From positions 1 to 14,976 of the forward strand of contig JBBQWS010000067.1 of the NCBI GenBank assembly GCA_038210415.1: 14,976 bases of DNA, written 5' to 3'. Both the position numbers and the translations under genes were made by a program. This document shows positions 1-7,773 of the stretch, piece after piece (position 1 is the first letter of the stretch; every line of letters starts with the position of its first letter). The stretch comes from JBBQWS01 sp038210415 (GTDB lineage: Bacteria; Actinomycetota; Actinomycetes; Prado026). The notes under the pieces were generated by a model. The model was not told the DNA's origin and ran no database searches. It worked only from the letters and a program-made list of their open reading frames with translations.

Positions 1-197
1 AGGTCGTCGACGATCTCGTCCGCGTACCGCGCGAAGCCGTACAGCGCGTGGACGTACGGGCGCTTGCTCGGCGGCAGCAGCAGGGTGGCCAGGTAGTAGG
101 TCTTGCCGTGCTGGGCGTTCAGTCGCCGACAGGCTTCGTACGAGGCGCGCAGCGCAGGCTCGGTGATCCCAGCAGCATCAAGCTCTCGGCCGGCCAT
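1..197 (-). CDS. crtB: Phytoene synthase, N-terminal part (runs off the left edge)
   Basis: The product condenses two geranylgeranyl diphosphates into phytoene, the first committed step of C40 carotenoid synthesis. Only the first 65 codons are in the window. They show the family's N-terminal pattern: YEACRRLNAQHGKTYYLAT (residues 20-38), then LLPPSKRPYVHALYGFARYAD, ending in the first aspartate-rich Mg-diphosphate-binding motif DEIVD (60-64). The second aspartate motif lies outside the window. I chose the ATG at 195-197 because a TACCGT hexamer sits exactly 7 bases upstream, and because the MAGRELDAAGI start resembles other actinobacterial phytoene synthases. An in-frame ATG at 231-233 would add 12 residues and leave only 14 bp to the divergent ribonuclease gene. 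Its partners in the window are crtI and the GGPP synthase gene. Identification is secure; start choice is likely. Confidence 0.9.
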   Translation of the reverse strand, partial: MAGRELDAAGITEPALRASYEACRRLNAQHGKTYYLATLLLPPSKRPYVHALYGFARYADEIVDD

Positions 198-204
198 CGC
201 CGTC

Positions 205-210
205 ACGGTA
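205..210 (-). promoter_or_regulatory. -10 element TACCGT for leaderless crtB
   Basis: TACCGT on the minus strand is followed by 7 bases and then the crtB ATG at 197. This matches the TANNNT consensus and the spacing at which transcription would start on the A of the start codon. No clear -35 is seen and no Shine-Dalgarno lies between. Inferred from sequence only. Confidence 0.5.
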
Positions 211-247
211 CCGGCTCGGGCCGCGGGCGTCATGTCAGGATGCTGCG

Positions 248-664
248 GTGCAGCGACCCGAACGGACGAAGCCGCCGACGAGCCTGATCGGCGTCGTGGT
301 GCTGCTGGCCGTCGCCGGGGTCCTCGCCGGGCTGCACCTGGTGCTCAGCCGACCGACGACTTCGCCCGCGAGCACCGGGGCCTCGGGACTGGCGACGGTC
401 CGGGTGGGTAGTCTGCCGAAACAGGCACAGCAGACCCTGCAGCTGATCGCCGCTGGAGGCCCGTTCCCGTATCCGCGGGACGGGATCGTCTTCGCCAACC
501 GGGAAGGGATCCTGCCCAGGGAGGCAAGCGGCTACTACCACGAGTACACGGTGGTGACCCCCGGTTCGAGTGATCGGGGGGCCCGCCGGGTCATCGCCGG
601 GCGGGCCGGCGAGGAGTACTACACCGACGACCACTACGCGAGCTTCCGGGAGATCGTGCCGTGA
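248..664 (+). CDS. Membrane-anchored or secreted guanyl-specific ribonuclease (RNase Sa/barnase superfamily)
   Basis: This 138-residue protein has one hydrophobic segment (about residues 12-33) and then a full microbial guanyl-RNase domain (about 48-138), an enzyme that cleaves RNA 3' of guanine. The domain aligns by eye with Streptomyces RNase Sa: TLQLIAAGGPFPYPRDGIVF, NREGILP, GYYHEYTVVTPG, RGARRVIAG, YYTDDHYASF. Equivalents of the catalytic residues are present: Glu99, Arg110, Arg114 and His129. There is no cysteine, so the RNase Sa disulfide is absent. No lipobox or obvious signal-peptidase site follows the hydrophobic segment, so an anchored extracytoplasmic form is possible. The start is GTG with AGGA at 237-240 at good spacing. 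The stop overlaps the start of the barstar gene by 4 bp, so the toxic enzyme and its inhibitor are co-translated. Biological target unknown. Confidence 0.88.
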   Translation: MQRPERTKPPTSLIGVVVLLAVAGVLAGLHLVLSRPTTSPASTGASGLATVRVGSLPKQAQQTLQLIAAGGPFPYPRDGIVFANREGILPREASGYYHEYTVVTPGSSDRGARRVIAGRAGEEYYTDDHYASFREIVP

Positions 665-1098
665 CCATCGCCTCGATCCTGCAGGGCCACACGCACGGCC
701 TGTTCCACTGGGCGGCCGGCACCGGGGCCGGTCCGGTGCAGCGCTTGGAGAAACAGGTCGAGAGGGCCGGCTGGCGCTACGTCCAGCTCGACACCGAGGG
801 GGTCGTCGACAAGGGCGAGTTCCTCGACCGGTGCGCCGAGGCGTTCGACCTCCCGTCGTGGTTCGGCCGCAACTGGGACGCACTCGATGAGTGTCTGCGC
901 GGCCTCGACCTCGACGAACCCACCGGGCTCCTCGTCGTGTGGGACCGCTGGGCCGACCTCGCCGAAGCCGACCCGGACGCGTTCGAGACCGCGGTCGAGG
1001 TATTCCGCGACGCCTGCGTGGCCTGGAACGACGACGAGGTACCCGGCGCGGTTCTGCTTCGCGGTCCTGGTCCGGAGACCGACCTGCGGGAGCTCTAG
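661..1098 (+). CDS. Barstar-family ribonuclease inhibitor
   Basis: This 145-residue cytoplasmic protein is the expected immunity partner of the RNase encoded just upstream. The barstar core is recognisable at WFGRNWDALDECLRGLD (residues 67-83), matching the barstar helix that fills the enzyme active site. Asp73 and Glu77 take the places of barstar Asp35 and Asp39, while barstar Trp38 is replaced by Asp76. It is longer than the 89-residue Bacillus barstar, with an extra N-terminal segment of about 35 residues, as in many actinobacterial relatives. The GTG start lies inside the RNase stop region (GTGA overlap). GGGAG at 648-652, 8 bases upstream, is a better ribosome-binding site than the RNase's own, which would favour inhibitor over enzyme. 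The stop codon shares a CTAG with the convergent mannosyltransferase gene. Confidence 0.88.
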   Translation: MTIASILQGHTHGLFHWAAGTGAGPVQRLEKQVERAGWRYVQLDTEGVVDKGEFLDRCAEAFDLPSWFGRNWDALDECLRGLDLDEPTGLLVVWDRWADLAEADPDAFETAVEVFRDACVAWNDDEVPGAVLLRGPGPETDLREL

Positions 1099-2708
1099 CC
1101 CGGCACCCCTGTTGCGTCCGAAGAACTGAGGGCGATGACCCGCGAGTCTTCGGACGCATCGGGGTCGAGCGGGAAGGCGTCCTCGAGCAGGACCGCCCTC
1201 GACCGCCGCGACGCGACCAGCAGCACCACGACCACGAGGACGGACGCCAGGGCGGCCAGACCGTCCGAGAGGCTGCCGACCAGCAGCGGGACGGTGGCGT
1301 TGGCGTTGGCCACGCTGTAGACCACGAAGCCGATGCTGAGCAGCACGGCAGCACGGGTCTCGCCGCGGGTCAAGCCTGCGCCGGCGAGGATGACCAGGGC
1401 CCACAGGAGGTACCACGGCTGCACGACCGGGCCGAGCATGACGACGGCGAGCAGTGCCAGGCCTAGTCCGCGGGCGGCCGACCGTCGGTCGCCGGTGAAC
1501 ACCAGCCACAGGATCACCAGCAAGGTGGCGACGGTGCCCACGCCCCGCCAGAACGCCACGGCGCCGTCGACGCGGTAACCGAGCCCGATGAGGTCGGCGA
1601 AGTTGCCGGTGAGCATGCCCAGGCCGGTCATGGGCGAGAGCCAGGTGCGCACCTTGCCGGGAGTGCCGAGCCCACCCAGCCAGCCGAAGTCGAGTCCGGT
1701 CGCCAGGTTCAGGAGCAGGAACACGGCCAACGTCGAGGCCCCGGCGATCGCCCACATCTTGAACCGGCGCAGCAACGACGCGCCCGGCCCAGCCCAGACC
1801 AGCCCCACGAAGGGGAGCCCCAGCAGTGCCGGTGACTTCACCGCCCCGGCTAGGGCGACGAGCAGCAGCCCCCAGACGAACCGGCGTTCCAAGGTCAGGG
1901 TCATCGCGGCGACGAGCAGGCCGACCATGAGGGCGTCGTTGTGCGCTGCGGACACGAAGTGCAGCAGCACCAACGGATTCAGCAACCCCAGCCAGATCGC
2001 CTTGGCCGGGTCGACCCCGCACTTCTTGGCCAGCCGGGGCAGGAACACCGCGATCAGCACCACGCCGACGAACGCGAGCAGCCGGAAGGCGATCAGGGCA
2101 GGGATCGCCCGCGCCCCGGTGACCCAGTAGACGATCGAGGACAGCCCCATCCACAGCGGCCCGTACGGCGCCGGGGCGTGCGTCCACAACGCGTCGGCAC
2201 CGTCGAGGTAGAACGTGTCGAAGACGCCCGTGCCGTAGAGGTACGGGTCGACGCCGTTCGGGAGCAACCGGCTGTGGGCGACGTACGAGAACAGGTCGCG
2301 GCTGAACAGCACGGGGGACAGGAGCAGCGGGGTCGACCACCAGTAGACCAGGCGGGTCAGCCGGTTGGGGTCGAGGATTCGCCGGGTGCGAACGTGGTGA
2401 CCCAGGCGCGCCCAAGTGAGCAGCAGCAGGCCGACGCCGGCCATGAGCAGCATCTTGCTGGTGAACTTCAACTGCTGGCTGGACCGGATGTCGTTGAGGA
2501 TCGGCACGTTGGCCACGCCTGCGGCCGGGGCGATCCAGCCGGCACCGAAGGCCCCGACTGACATCAGCAGGGAACCGATCAGCCCGGGCCGGACGAACTG
2601 TTTGATCAGGGCCGTGGATGTCTCGACCTCAGGCTCGTCGAACGGCACGACGGCGGCACGGGCGGCTCTGCCGGCCGCCCCGACCGCCTGCCACCCCGGG
2701 ACTCTCAC
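1095..2708 (-). CDS. Polyprenyl-phosphomannose-dependent alpha-1,6-mannosyltransferase, MptA/MptB family (GT-C)
   Basis: A 537-residue polytopic membrane protein with about a dozen hydrophobic segments after a roughly 40-residue polar N-terminus. The GT-C signature loop after the early membrane segments reads LFSRDLFSYVAHSRLLPNG then DPYLYG, with Arg137-Asp138 as the likely active-site acidic pair. Family members use polyprenyl-phosphate mannose outside the membrane to extend the alpha-1,6-mannan core of lipomannan/lipoarabinomannan-type glycolipids. MptA and MptB are close relatives. The length and the idsA-metF neighbourhood favour MptA, but the sequence alone does not decide. The GTG start lies 38 bp after the crtI stop, with TAAGGT 6 bases upstream; the AAGG in it could also serve as a ribosome-binding site. 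It may be transcribed with crtI as well as from its own promoter. Its stop codon shares CTAG with barstar. Confidence 0.85.
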   Translation of the reverse strand: MRVPGWQAVGAAGRAARAAVVPFDEPEVETSTALIKQFVRPGLIGSLLMSVGAFGAGWIAPAAGVANVPILNDIRSSQQLKFTSKMLLMAGVGLLLLTWARLGHHVRTRRILDPNRLTRLVYWWSTPLLLSPVLFSRDLFSYVAHSRLLPNGVDPYLYGTGVFDTFYLDGADALWTHAPAPYGPLWMGLSSIVYWVTGARAIPALIAFRLLAFVGVVLIAVFLPRLAKKCGVDPAKAIWLGLLNPLVLLHFVSAAHNDALMVGLLVAAMTLTLERRFVWGLLLVALAGAVKSPALLGLPFVGLVWAGPGASLLRRFKMWAIAGASTLAVFLLLNLATGLDFGWLGGLGTPGKVRTWLSPMTGLGMLTGNFADLIGLGYRVDGAVAFWRGVGTVATLLVILWLVFTGDRRSAARGLGLALLAVVMLGPVVQPWYLLWALVILAGAGLTRGETRAAVLLSIGFVVYSVANANATVPLLVGSLSDGLAALASVLVVVVLLVASRRSRAVLLEDAFPLDPDASEDSRVIALSSSDATGVPG

Positions 2709-2714
2709 CCGGTC

Positions 2715-2720
2715 ACCTTA
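2715..2720 (-). promoter_or_regulatory. -10-like TAAGGT before the mannosyltransferase gene
   Basis: TAAGGT, 6 bases (GACCGG) and then the GTG start at 2708 on the minus strand. It fits the leaderless pattern seen at neighbouring genes, but its AAGG could equally be a ribosome-binding site on a crtI-mannosyltransferase message, so the promoter call is tentative. Confidence 0.4.
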
Positions 2721-2746
2721 CTCCGGGGCCGGGGTCGACCCGAGGG

Positions 2747-4246
2747 TCAGCGCCAGGCCCTGGACCGGTACGCGGTGTCCTTGCCGAGCACTCGCTCGGC
2801 GGCCAGCCGTCCGCTGATCAGCACCATCGGGACCCCGACTCCGGGGGTGGTCCCCGAGCCCGCGAACACGACGTTGTCGCCCCAGATGTTTTTCGGCCGG
2901 AACGGACCGGTCTGCCCGAACGAGTGTGCGGACGCGAACGGTGCGCCTCGCTCCATCCCGCGCGCCTGCCAGTCGAGCGGTGTCGTCACCGACTCGACCT
3001 CGATCGCGTCGCCGAAGCCTACGTACCCGCGTTGCTCGAGGGTCTGAACGACCTGGTCGCGGTAGGGGGGGGCCAGTCGCTCCCAGTCGAGCTTCGCGTC
3101 GAGGTTCGGCGTGGGGAACAGCACGTAGTAGATCTGCTTGCCATCCGGCGCGAGCCCGGGGTCGCTGCGGGTCGGGTTCGTGACCAGCAGCGACGGGTCC
3201 GACATCAGCTGGCCCTCGTCGATCAGGTCGCGGAACACCCCCTGCCACGAGTGCCCGAAGTGAATGTTGTGGTGCGCGGTCTTGGAGTACGTCGCCGAGC
3301 TGCCGGCGAGCATCAGGAAGCAGGACGGCGAGTACGCGAGCCGCTTGACGTTCCAGGGCTCGCGCCCGAGCAGGTCGCGGTAGGCCACGGGAAGGTCGGG
3401 GTTCAGTACCAGCGCGTCGCACGGGATGCGATCGCCGTCGGTGGTGATGACGGCCCTGGCCCGGTGGCCGGACAGCTCCACCGACGAGACCTCGGTGCCG
3501 TACCTGAACTGCACGCCGTGCTTCTCGGCGGCCGCGGCGAGCGCACGCGGAACGGCGTGCATGCCGCCCTTGGGGAAGTAGACGCCCGCGACCGAGTCCA
3601 TGTACGCGATCACGGCGTAAAGGGCCAGCGCGTCGTACGGCGAGAGGCCGGCGTACATCGACTGGAACGAGAAGATCCGCTGGGTGCGCGGGTCCTTGAG
3701 GTACTCGCCGACCTTCGGGGCGAGCCGACGGAAGCCGCCGAGCGCGACCAGCTTGGCGAGGTTCGGGGTGAGCAGGTCGAACGGCGAGTCGATGTTGCGG
3801 TCGATGAAGTCGCGCATCTCGTACCGGTAGAGCGCAGAGACGAACTCGACGTAGCGGCGGTAGCCGGAGGCCTCGGCCGGCCCGCACACCTTGGCGATCT
3901 CGTCGGCCATCTGGTCGACGTCGGCGTGCACGTCGAGGACGCTGCCGTCGGGGTAGAACGACCGGTAGAGCGGCTCGACCGGCTGCAGCTCCAGCCAGTC
4001 CTCGAGCTTCTCTCCGACACAGTCGAGCGCGTCGGCGATGAGATCGGGCATGGTCAGGACGGTGGGTCCGGTGTCGAAGCGGTAGCCGTCGACCTCGAGC
4101 AGCCCGTTGCGCCCGCCCGGGACCGACTCACGCTCGACCACGGTGACCTGGCGGCCGGCACCTGCGAGCCGCAACGCCGCGGAGAGGCCCGCCAGCCCGG
4201 CACCTACGACGACGACGTGGTCGGTCGGTCCCTTCACGGTGCGCAT
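2747..4246 (-). CDS. crtI: Phytoene desaturase (CrtI-type FAD-dependent carotenoid desaturase)
   Basis: This 499-residue enzyme introduces double bases of unsaturation into phytoene, as far as neurosporene or lycopene depending on the member. The FAD-binding Rossmann motif is at the N-terminus: VVVVGAGLAGLSAALRL (11-27), with Glu38 ending the second strand and PGGR (43-46) after it. FDTGPTVLTMP (57-67), the internal AYMDSVAGVYFPKGGMHAVP and the C-terminal FAGSGTTPGVGVPMVLISGR are all hallmark CrtI blocks. Length is normal and the reading frame is intact, including across an 8-base C run at 3065-3072. The ATG at 4244-4246 has TAGGCT 7 bases upstream and no Shine-Dalgarno. It is divergent from ctpE across 55 bp and upstream of the mannosyltransferase gene. 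Substrate comes from CrtB at the left edge of the window. Confidence 0.95.
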   Translation of the reverse strand: MRTVKGPTDHVVVVGAGLAGLSAALRLAGAGRQVTVVERESVPGGRNGLLEVDGYRFDTGPTVLTMPDLIADALDCVGEKLEDWLELQPVEPLYRSFYPDGSVLDVHADVDQMADEIAKVCGPAEASGYRRYVEFVSALYRYEMRDFIDRNIDSPFDLLTPNLAKLVALGGFRRLAPKVGEYLKDPRTQRIFSFQSMYAGLSPYDALALYAVIAYMDSVAGVYFPKGGMHAVPRALAAAAEKHGVQFRYGTEVSSVELSGHRARAVITTDGDRIPCDALVLNPDLPVAYRDLLGREPWNVKRLAYSPSCFLMLAGSSATYSKTAHHNIHFGHSWQGVFRDLIDEGQLMSDPSLLVTNPTRSDPGLAPDGKQIYYVLFPTPNLDAKLDWERLAPPYRDQVVQTLEQRGYVGFGDAIEVESVTTPLDWQARGMERGAPFASAHSFGQTGPFRPKNIWGDNVVFAGSGTTPGVGVPMVLISGRLAAERVLGKDTAYRSRAWR

Positions 4247-4253
4247 GGATCCA

Positions 4254-4259
4254 AGCCTA
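4254..4259 (-). promoter_or_regulatory. -10 element TAGGCT for leaderless crtI
   Basis: TAGGCT, then 7 bases (TGGATCC), then the crtI ATG on the minus strand. It lies back to back with the ctpE -10 at 4289-4294. No Shine-Dalgarno is present between the hexamer and the start. Confidence 0.55.
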
Positions 4260-4288
4260 GGTCAGCGCGCCCGATCCGGCAGGGCGAC

Positions 4289-4294
4289 TACCCT
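4289..4294 (+). promoter_or_regulatory. -10 element TACCCT for leaderless ctpE
   Basis: TACCCT, then 7 bases (TCCTGGC), then the ATG at 4302. Only 29 bp separate this hexamer from the divergent crtI hexamer, so the two -35 zones must overlap. No Shine-Dalgarno is seen. Confidence 0.55.
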
Positions 4295-4301
4295 TCCTGG
4301 C

Positions 4302-6677
4302 ATGGATGCCGCGGCGACGAGTGCGGCACGTGGGTTGACCGCAGCGGAGGTCGCCGACCGGGTCGCCCGGGGCGATGCCAACGACGTCGTCGCCAGGTCG
4401 AGCCGTTCCGTCCGCCAGATCGTGCGGGGCAACGTCTTCACCTTCTTCAACGCGCTCATCGCGGTGCTGTTCGCCCTCATCCTGATCTTCGGCGACTGGC
4501 GCGACGGTCTCTTCGGGGCCGTCGTCATCGCCAACGCGGGCATCGGGATCGTGCAGGAGCTGCGCGCCAAGGCCACCCTCGACAGACTGCGGGTTGTCGC
4601 CGAGGCGCAGCAGACGGTTCGCCGCGACGGTGCTGTCGTCGAGGTGCCGTCGGCCCGGGTGGTCCTCGACGACGTCCTGGTCGTCGGTCTCGGTGACCGC
4701 GTCGTCGTGGACGGTGAGGTGCTCGAGACCCAGGGCCTCGAGGTCGACGAGTCGCTGCTCACCGGCGAGGCCGATCCCGTGCACAAACAGGTGGGCGACC
4801 CGGTGCTGTCGGGGTCGTTCGTGGTCGCGGGCGACGGGGCCTTCCGGGCCACCAAGGTGGGTGCGCACGCGTATGCCGCCGAGCTGGCGGCCGAGGCGCG
4901 CACCTTCACCCTGGTGAAGTCCGAGCTGCGCGACGGTGTGAACCAGATCCTGCGGATCATGACGTACGTCCTCGTACCGGTCGGGGCTTTGCTGATCTGG
5001 AGCCAGTTCCGCAGCGATGCGAGCGTGGCGTACGCGGTCAGCGGCGCGGTCGCGGGCGTCGTCACGATGATCCCCGAGGGGCTCGTGCTGATGACCAGCA
5101 TCGCCCTGGCGGTCGGAGTGGTCCGACTGGGCAGCCGGCAGGTGCTGGTTCAGGAGCTGCCTGCGATCGAGGGACTGGCCCGGGTGGACGTGATCTGTCT
5201 CGACAAGACCGGCACCCTGACCGAGGCGGGGATGCGGCTCGCGTCGGTCGAGAGCCTCGACCCGGCTGTCGACGTCGGCGACGCGTTGACGGCCCTGGTC
5301 GCGGCTGACGGTGATCCCAATGCCAGCGTCGCGGCCATCGCCGAGCAGTACCCCGCCCGACCGCACGACGGCTGGGCGGTCACTGGCACGATGCCGTTCT
5401 CCTCTGCCCGCAAGTGGAGCGGAGCGACGTTCGAGGGCAACGGTTCGTGGGTCATCGGCGCGCCCGAGGTGCTGCTGCCTGCCGGGACGCCCGCCCAGGA
5501 CCGGGCGGACGCTTACGCCGCGCAGGGGATGCGGGTTCTCCTGCTGGCCCAGGCAACGCGTGGGCTGGCCGAGGCCCTGGACCCGGCCGACCTGCGACCC
5601 GCGGCGCTCGTCGTGATCGAGCAGCGGATCAAGGCCGGCGCCGCTGAGACGTTGCGCTACTTCGCCAGGCAGGGCGTGCGGGTCAAGGTGATCTCCGGGG
5701 ACAGCCCGGTGACCGTGGCCGCGGTCGTCCGGTCGCTCGGGGTCGAGGGCGCCGGGGCGGCCGGGTACGACGCCCGGGAGCTGCCTGAGGGCCGCGAGGA
5801 GGTGGCCGACGTGATGGAGCGTGAAGTGTCGTTCGGCCGGGTCAACCCGAGGCAGAAGCAGGCAATGGTGCGCGCGCTGCAGTCCCGGGGGCACACGGTG
5901 GCGATGACCGGCGACGGTGTGAACGACGTGCTGGCGCTGAAAGATGCCGACATCGGCATCGCCATGGCGTCCGGCAGCGACGCCACCCGGGCGGTTGCCC
6001 AGCTCGTGCTGGTCGACAACCAGTTCGAGCAGCTGCCGGGCGTCGTCGCCGAGGGCCGGCGGATCATCAACAACATCGAGCGGGTGGCAGGGCTCTTCCT
6101 GACGAAGACGGTCTACGCCACCGTGCTGGCCCTGCTGTCCGGGGTGCTGCGGCTGCCGTTCCCGTTCCTGCCCCGGCACCTCACCGTGATCACGGCCCTC
6201 ACGATCGGCATCCCCGGGTTCTTCCTCGCCCTGGCCCCGAATGCCGAGCTGGCCCGGCCGGGCTTCGTCGCCCGGGTGCTGAAGTTCGCGCTTCCAGCCG
6301 GTGTGGTGTGTGCGGTCGGCGCCTTCGCCACCTACTACGGCGGACGGATCGACGAGGAGATCACTGACGACCAGGTCCGCTCGATCGCGGCAATCACGCT
6401 GTTCGGGATCGCCTGGTGGGTGGTGGTGCTGGTGGCTCGGCCCTTGTCCGGGCTGCGGCTCGTGCTGGTGCTCTCGATGATCGGCTGCTTCGTCGCCGTT
6501 CTCGCCGTGCCGGCGTTGAGCAAGTTCTTCGCGTTCGAGCTGCCCAACGTGCTCGACGTGCTGCTGGCCATCGGGGTGGCGGCGGCGGGAGTCCTGGTGC
6601 TCGAGGTGGGGCAGCGGTCGTGGCTCGCCTTCGCGGGCCGTGAGCGCGACGGCGGCCCGCGAACCCCGGTCCGCTGA
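4302..6677 (+). CDS. ctpE: CtpE-family P-type cation ATPase (probable calcium transporter)
   Basis: A 791-residue P-type ATPase with all core motifs. The actuator loop LTGEAD has T154-G155-E156. PEGL (258-261) lies in the ion-path helix M4. DKTGTLT has the phosphorylated Asp301, and TGDGVND (536-542) is the hinge motif. An N-terminal pair of hydrophobic segments, a second pair around the PEGL motif and a C-terminal set of about six give the usual ten. Blocks such as NVFTFFNALIAVL, QEIRAK-like QELRAKATLDRL, MIPEGLVLMTSIALAVGVVRLG and KSELRDGVNQILR closely resemble M. tuberculosis CtpE, reported as a calcium importer in mycobacteria. PEGL in M4 is typical of P2-type pumps and unlike the CPx of copper pumps. 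The ion is inferred. The ATG at 4302 is preferred because an open extension to 4107 would run through crtI and bypass the -10/ATG arrangement. The stop is 13 bp from the convergent synthase gene. Confidence 0.87.
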   Translation: MDAAATSAARGLTAAEVADRVARGDANDVVARSSRSVRQIVRGNVFTFFNALIAVLFALILIFGDWRDGLFGAVVIANAGIGIVQELRAKATLDRLRVVAEAQQTVRRDGAVVEVPSARVVLDDVLVVGLGDRVVVDGEVLETQGLEVDESLLTGEADPVHKQVGDPVLSGSFVVAGDGAFRATKVGAHAYAAELAAEARTFTLVKSELRDGVNQILRIMTYVLVPVGALLIWSQFRSDASVAYAVSGAVAGVVTMIPEGLVLMTSIALAVGVVRLGSRQVLVQELPAIEGLARVDVICLDKTGTLTEAGMRLASVESLDPAVDVGDALTALVAADGDPNASVAAIAEQYPARPHDGWAVTGTMPFSSARKWSGATFEGNGSWVIGAPEVLLPAGTPAQDRADAYAAQGMRVLLLAQATRGLAEALDPADLRPAALVVIEQRIKAGAAETLRYFARQGVRVKVISGDSPVTVAAVVRSLGVEGAGAAGYDARELPEGREEVADVMEREVSFGRVNPRQKQAMVRALQSRGHTVAMTGDGVNDVLALKDADIGIAMASGSDATRAVAQLVLVDNQFEQLPGVVAEGRRIINNIERVAGLFLTKTVYATVLALLSGVLRLPFPFLPRHLTVITALTIGIPGFFLALAPNAELARPGFVARVLKFALPAGVVCAVGAFATYYGGRIDEEITDDQVRSIAAITLFGIAWWVVVLVARPLSGLRLVLVLSMIGCFVAVLAVPALSKFFAFELPNVLDVLLAIGVAAAGVLVLEVGQRSWLAFAGRERDGGPRTPVR

Positions 6678-6690
6678 GCGTTCGCTTGCT

Positions 6691-7767
6691 CTAGCCGCGC
6701 CGAGCGGTCGCGGCCACCGCGAGGTCGGCCAGCACGGTGCGGGCCGGCTCGGCGACCGCCCCTTCGTCTGAGGTGTCGAGTGCTTCCAGTGCGGTCTCGG
6801 TGCCAGCGGTGATCAGCTGCTCCACGTGCCCAAGGGCCCCGGACGACCCGATGATCTCGCGCAGCGCGTTGATCCCGCTCTCGTCCAGCCGTGGGTCGCC
6901 GAGGTGCTGGCGCAGCAGAGCCGCATCGGAGGGGGCAGCCAGCTGCAGCGCCGTCTCGATCAGCACGGTCCGCTTGCCCTCGCGCAGGTCGTCGCCGGCG
7001 GGCTTGCCGGTCTCCACCGGGTCGCCGAAGACGCCGAGCACGTCGTCGCGCAGCTGGAACGCCTCACCAAGCGGAAGGCCGTACGCCGAGTACGTCGCGG
7101 ACAGGGCCGCCGACCCCCCAGCCAACGCCGCGCCCAGGTGCAGCGGCCGCTCGATGGTGTACTTCGCGCTCTTGAAGCGGACGACCGTAAGGGCCCGATC
7201 GATCGAGCCGCCGCCACGGGACTGCTCAAGCAGGTCGAGGTACTGCCCCGACATCAGCTCGGTGCGCATCGTGTCGTAGATCGGCTTGGCCCGCAGCAGG
7301 TCGACCGGCCTCAGGCCGGAGCCGTACAACAGTTCGTCGGACCAGGACAGGCACAGGTCACCGGCCAGGATCGCCGCGCCGATGCCGAACGACTCGGGGT
7401 CACCGAGCCAGCCGCTGCCTCGGTGCAGCGCCGAGAACACGCGGTGCACGGCCGGCTGCCCCCGCCGGGTGTCAGAGCCATCCATCACGTCGTCGTGGAT
7501 CAGTGCGCAGCCCTGCAGCAGCTCGAGCGACGCGGCTGCGCGCAGGATGTTCTCGTCGTCGGGGCGCCCCGCACCTCGCCAGCCCCAGAAGCAGAACGCC
7601 GCCCGCAGTCGCTTGCCGCCGGCGAGCAGCCCGCCGATCGAGTCGGTGAGGGGCCCCAGGTCGTCGCTGATCTTGTCGAGCTGAGGCACCTGTGCCGCGA
7701 CGAACTCGTCCAGGGTCTTCTGGACCCGGACCCGCAAGTCCTCGCTGTCGAGGGGCGATCGGTGCAC
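6691..7767 (-). CDS. Polyprenyl (geranylgeranyl) diphosphate synthase, CrtE/IdsA type
   Basis: A 358-residue trans-isoprenyl diphosphate synthase that condenses isopentenyl diphosphate with allylic diphosphates. The first aspartate-rich motif is HDDVMDGSDTRRGQPAVHR (Asp92, Asp93, Asp96) and the second is QLRDDVLGVFGDP (Asp241, Asp242, Asp249). A Gly sits where classic enzymes have the last Asp of DDxxD, which is common in actinobacterial homologues. GGKRLRAAF (50-58) is the substrate-binding block. Small residues (Cys87, Ala88) at the fifth and fourth positions before the first motif fit a product longer than C15. GGPP feeding CrtB is the obvious role, though IdsA-type enzymes also serve other prenyl lipids. 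The GTG start at 7765-7767 is forced by an in-frame stop just upstream, and TAGGGT lies 6 bases before it. Divergent from metF. Confidence 0.92.
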   Translation of the reverse strand: MHRSPLDSEDLRVRVQKTLDEFVAAQVPQLDKISDDLGPLTDSIGGLLAGGKRLRAAFCFWGWRGAGRPDDENILRAAASLELLQGCALIHDDVMDGSDTRRGQPAVHRVFSALHRGSGWLGDPESFGIGAAILAGDLCLSWSDELLYGSGLRPVDLLRAKPIYDTMRTELMSGQYLDLLEQSRGGGSIDRALTVVRFKSAKYTIERPLHLGAALAGGSAALSATYSAYGLPLGEAFQLRDDVLGVFGDPVETGKPAGDDLREGKRTVLIETALQLAAPSDAALLRQHLGDPRLDESGINALREIIGSSGALGHVEQLITAGTETALEALDTSDEGAVAEPARTVLADLAVAATARRG

Positions 7768-7773
7768 GCATAG

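Noticed and set aside
3065..3072. Run of eight G (eight C in crtI), a possible phase-variation site
   Set aside because: The crtI frame is intact across it and LAPPYRDQVVQTLE matches the family, so there is no evidence for switching; one 8-base run is not enough.
4107..4301. A 65-residue N-terminal extension of the P-type ATPase
   Set aside because: It would overlap the crtI coding region and its promoter, reads as Pro/Thr/Arg-rich filler, and the ATG at 4302 is preceded by a -10 hexamer at leaderless spacing and matches CtpE length.
2618..4696. A 692-codon plus-strand open frame opposite crtI
   Set aside because: It is a high-GC shadow with Arg/Val/Asp-rich low-complexity translation. crtI on the other strand has full family motifs over the same bases.
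4257..6179. A 640-codon minus-strand open frame opposite ctpE
   Set aside because: Composition is that of an antisense shadow, and ctpE explains the region completely.
6694..6714. GCCGCG ... CGCGGC inverted repeat 17 bases after the ATPase stop, a possible terminator
   Set aside because: It is inside the end of the prenyl synthase gene, encodes ordinary residues there, has a 9-base loop and no T-run; such short GC stems are frequent in this base composition.
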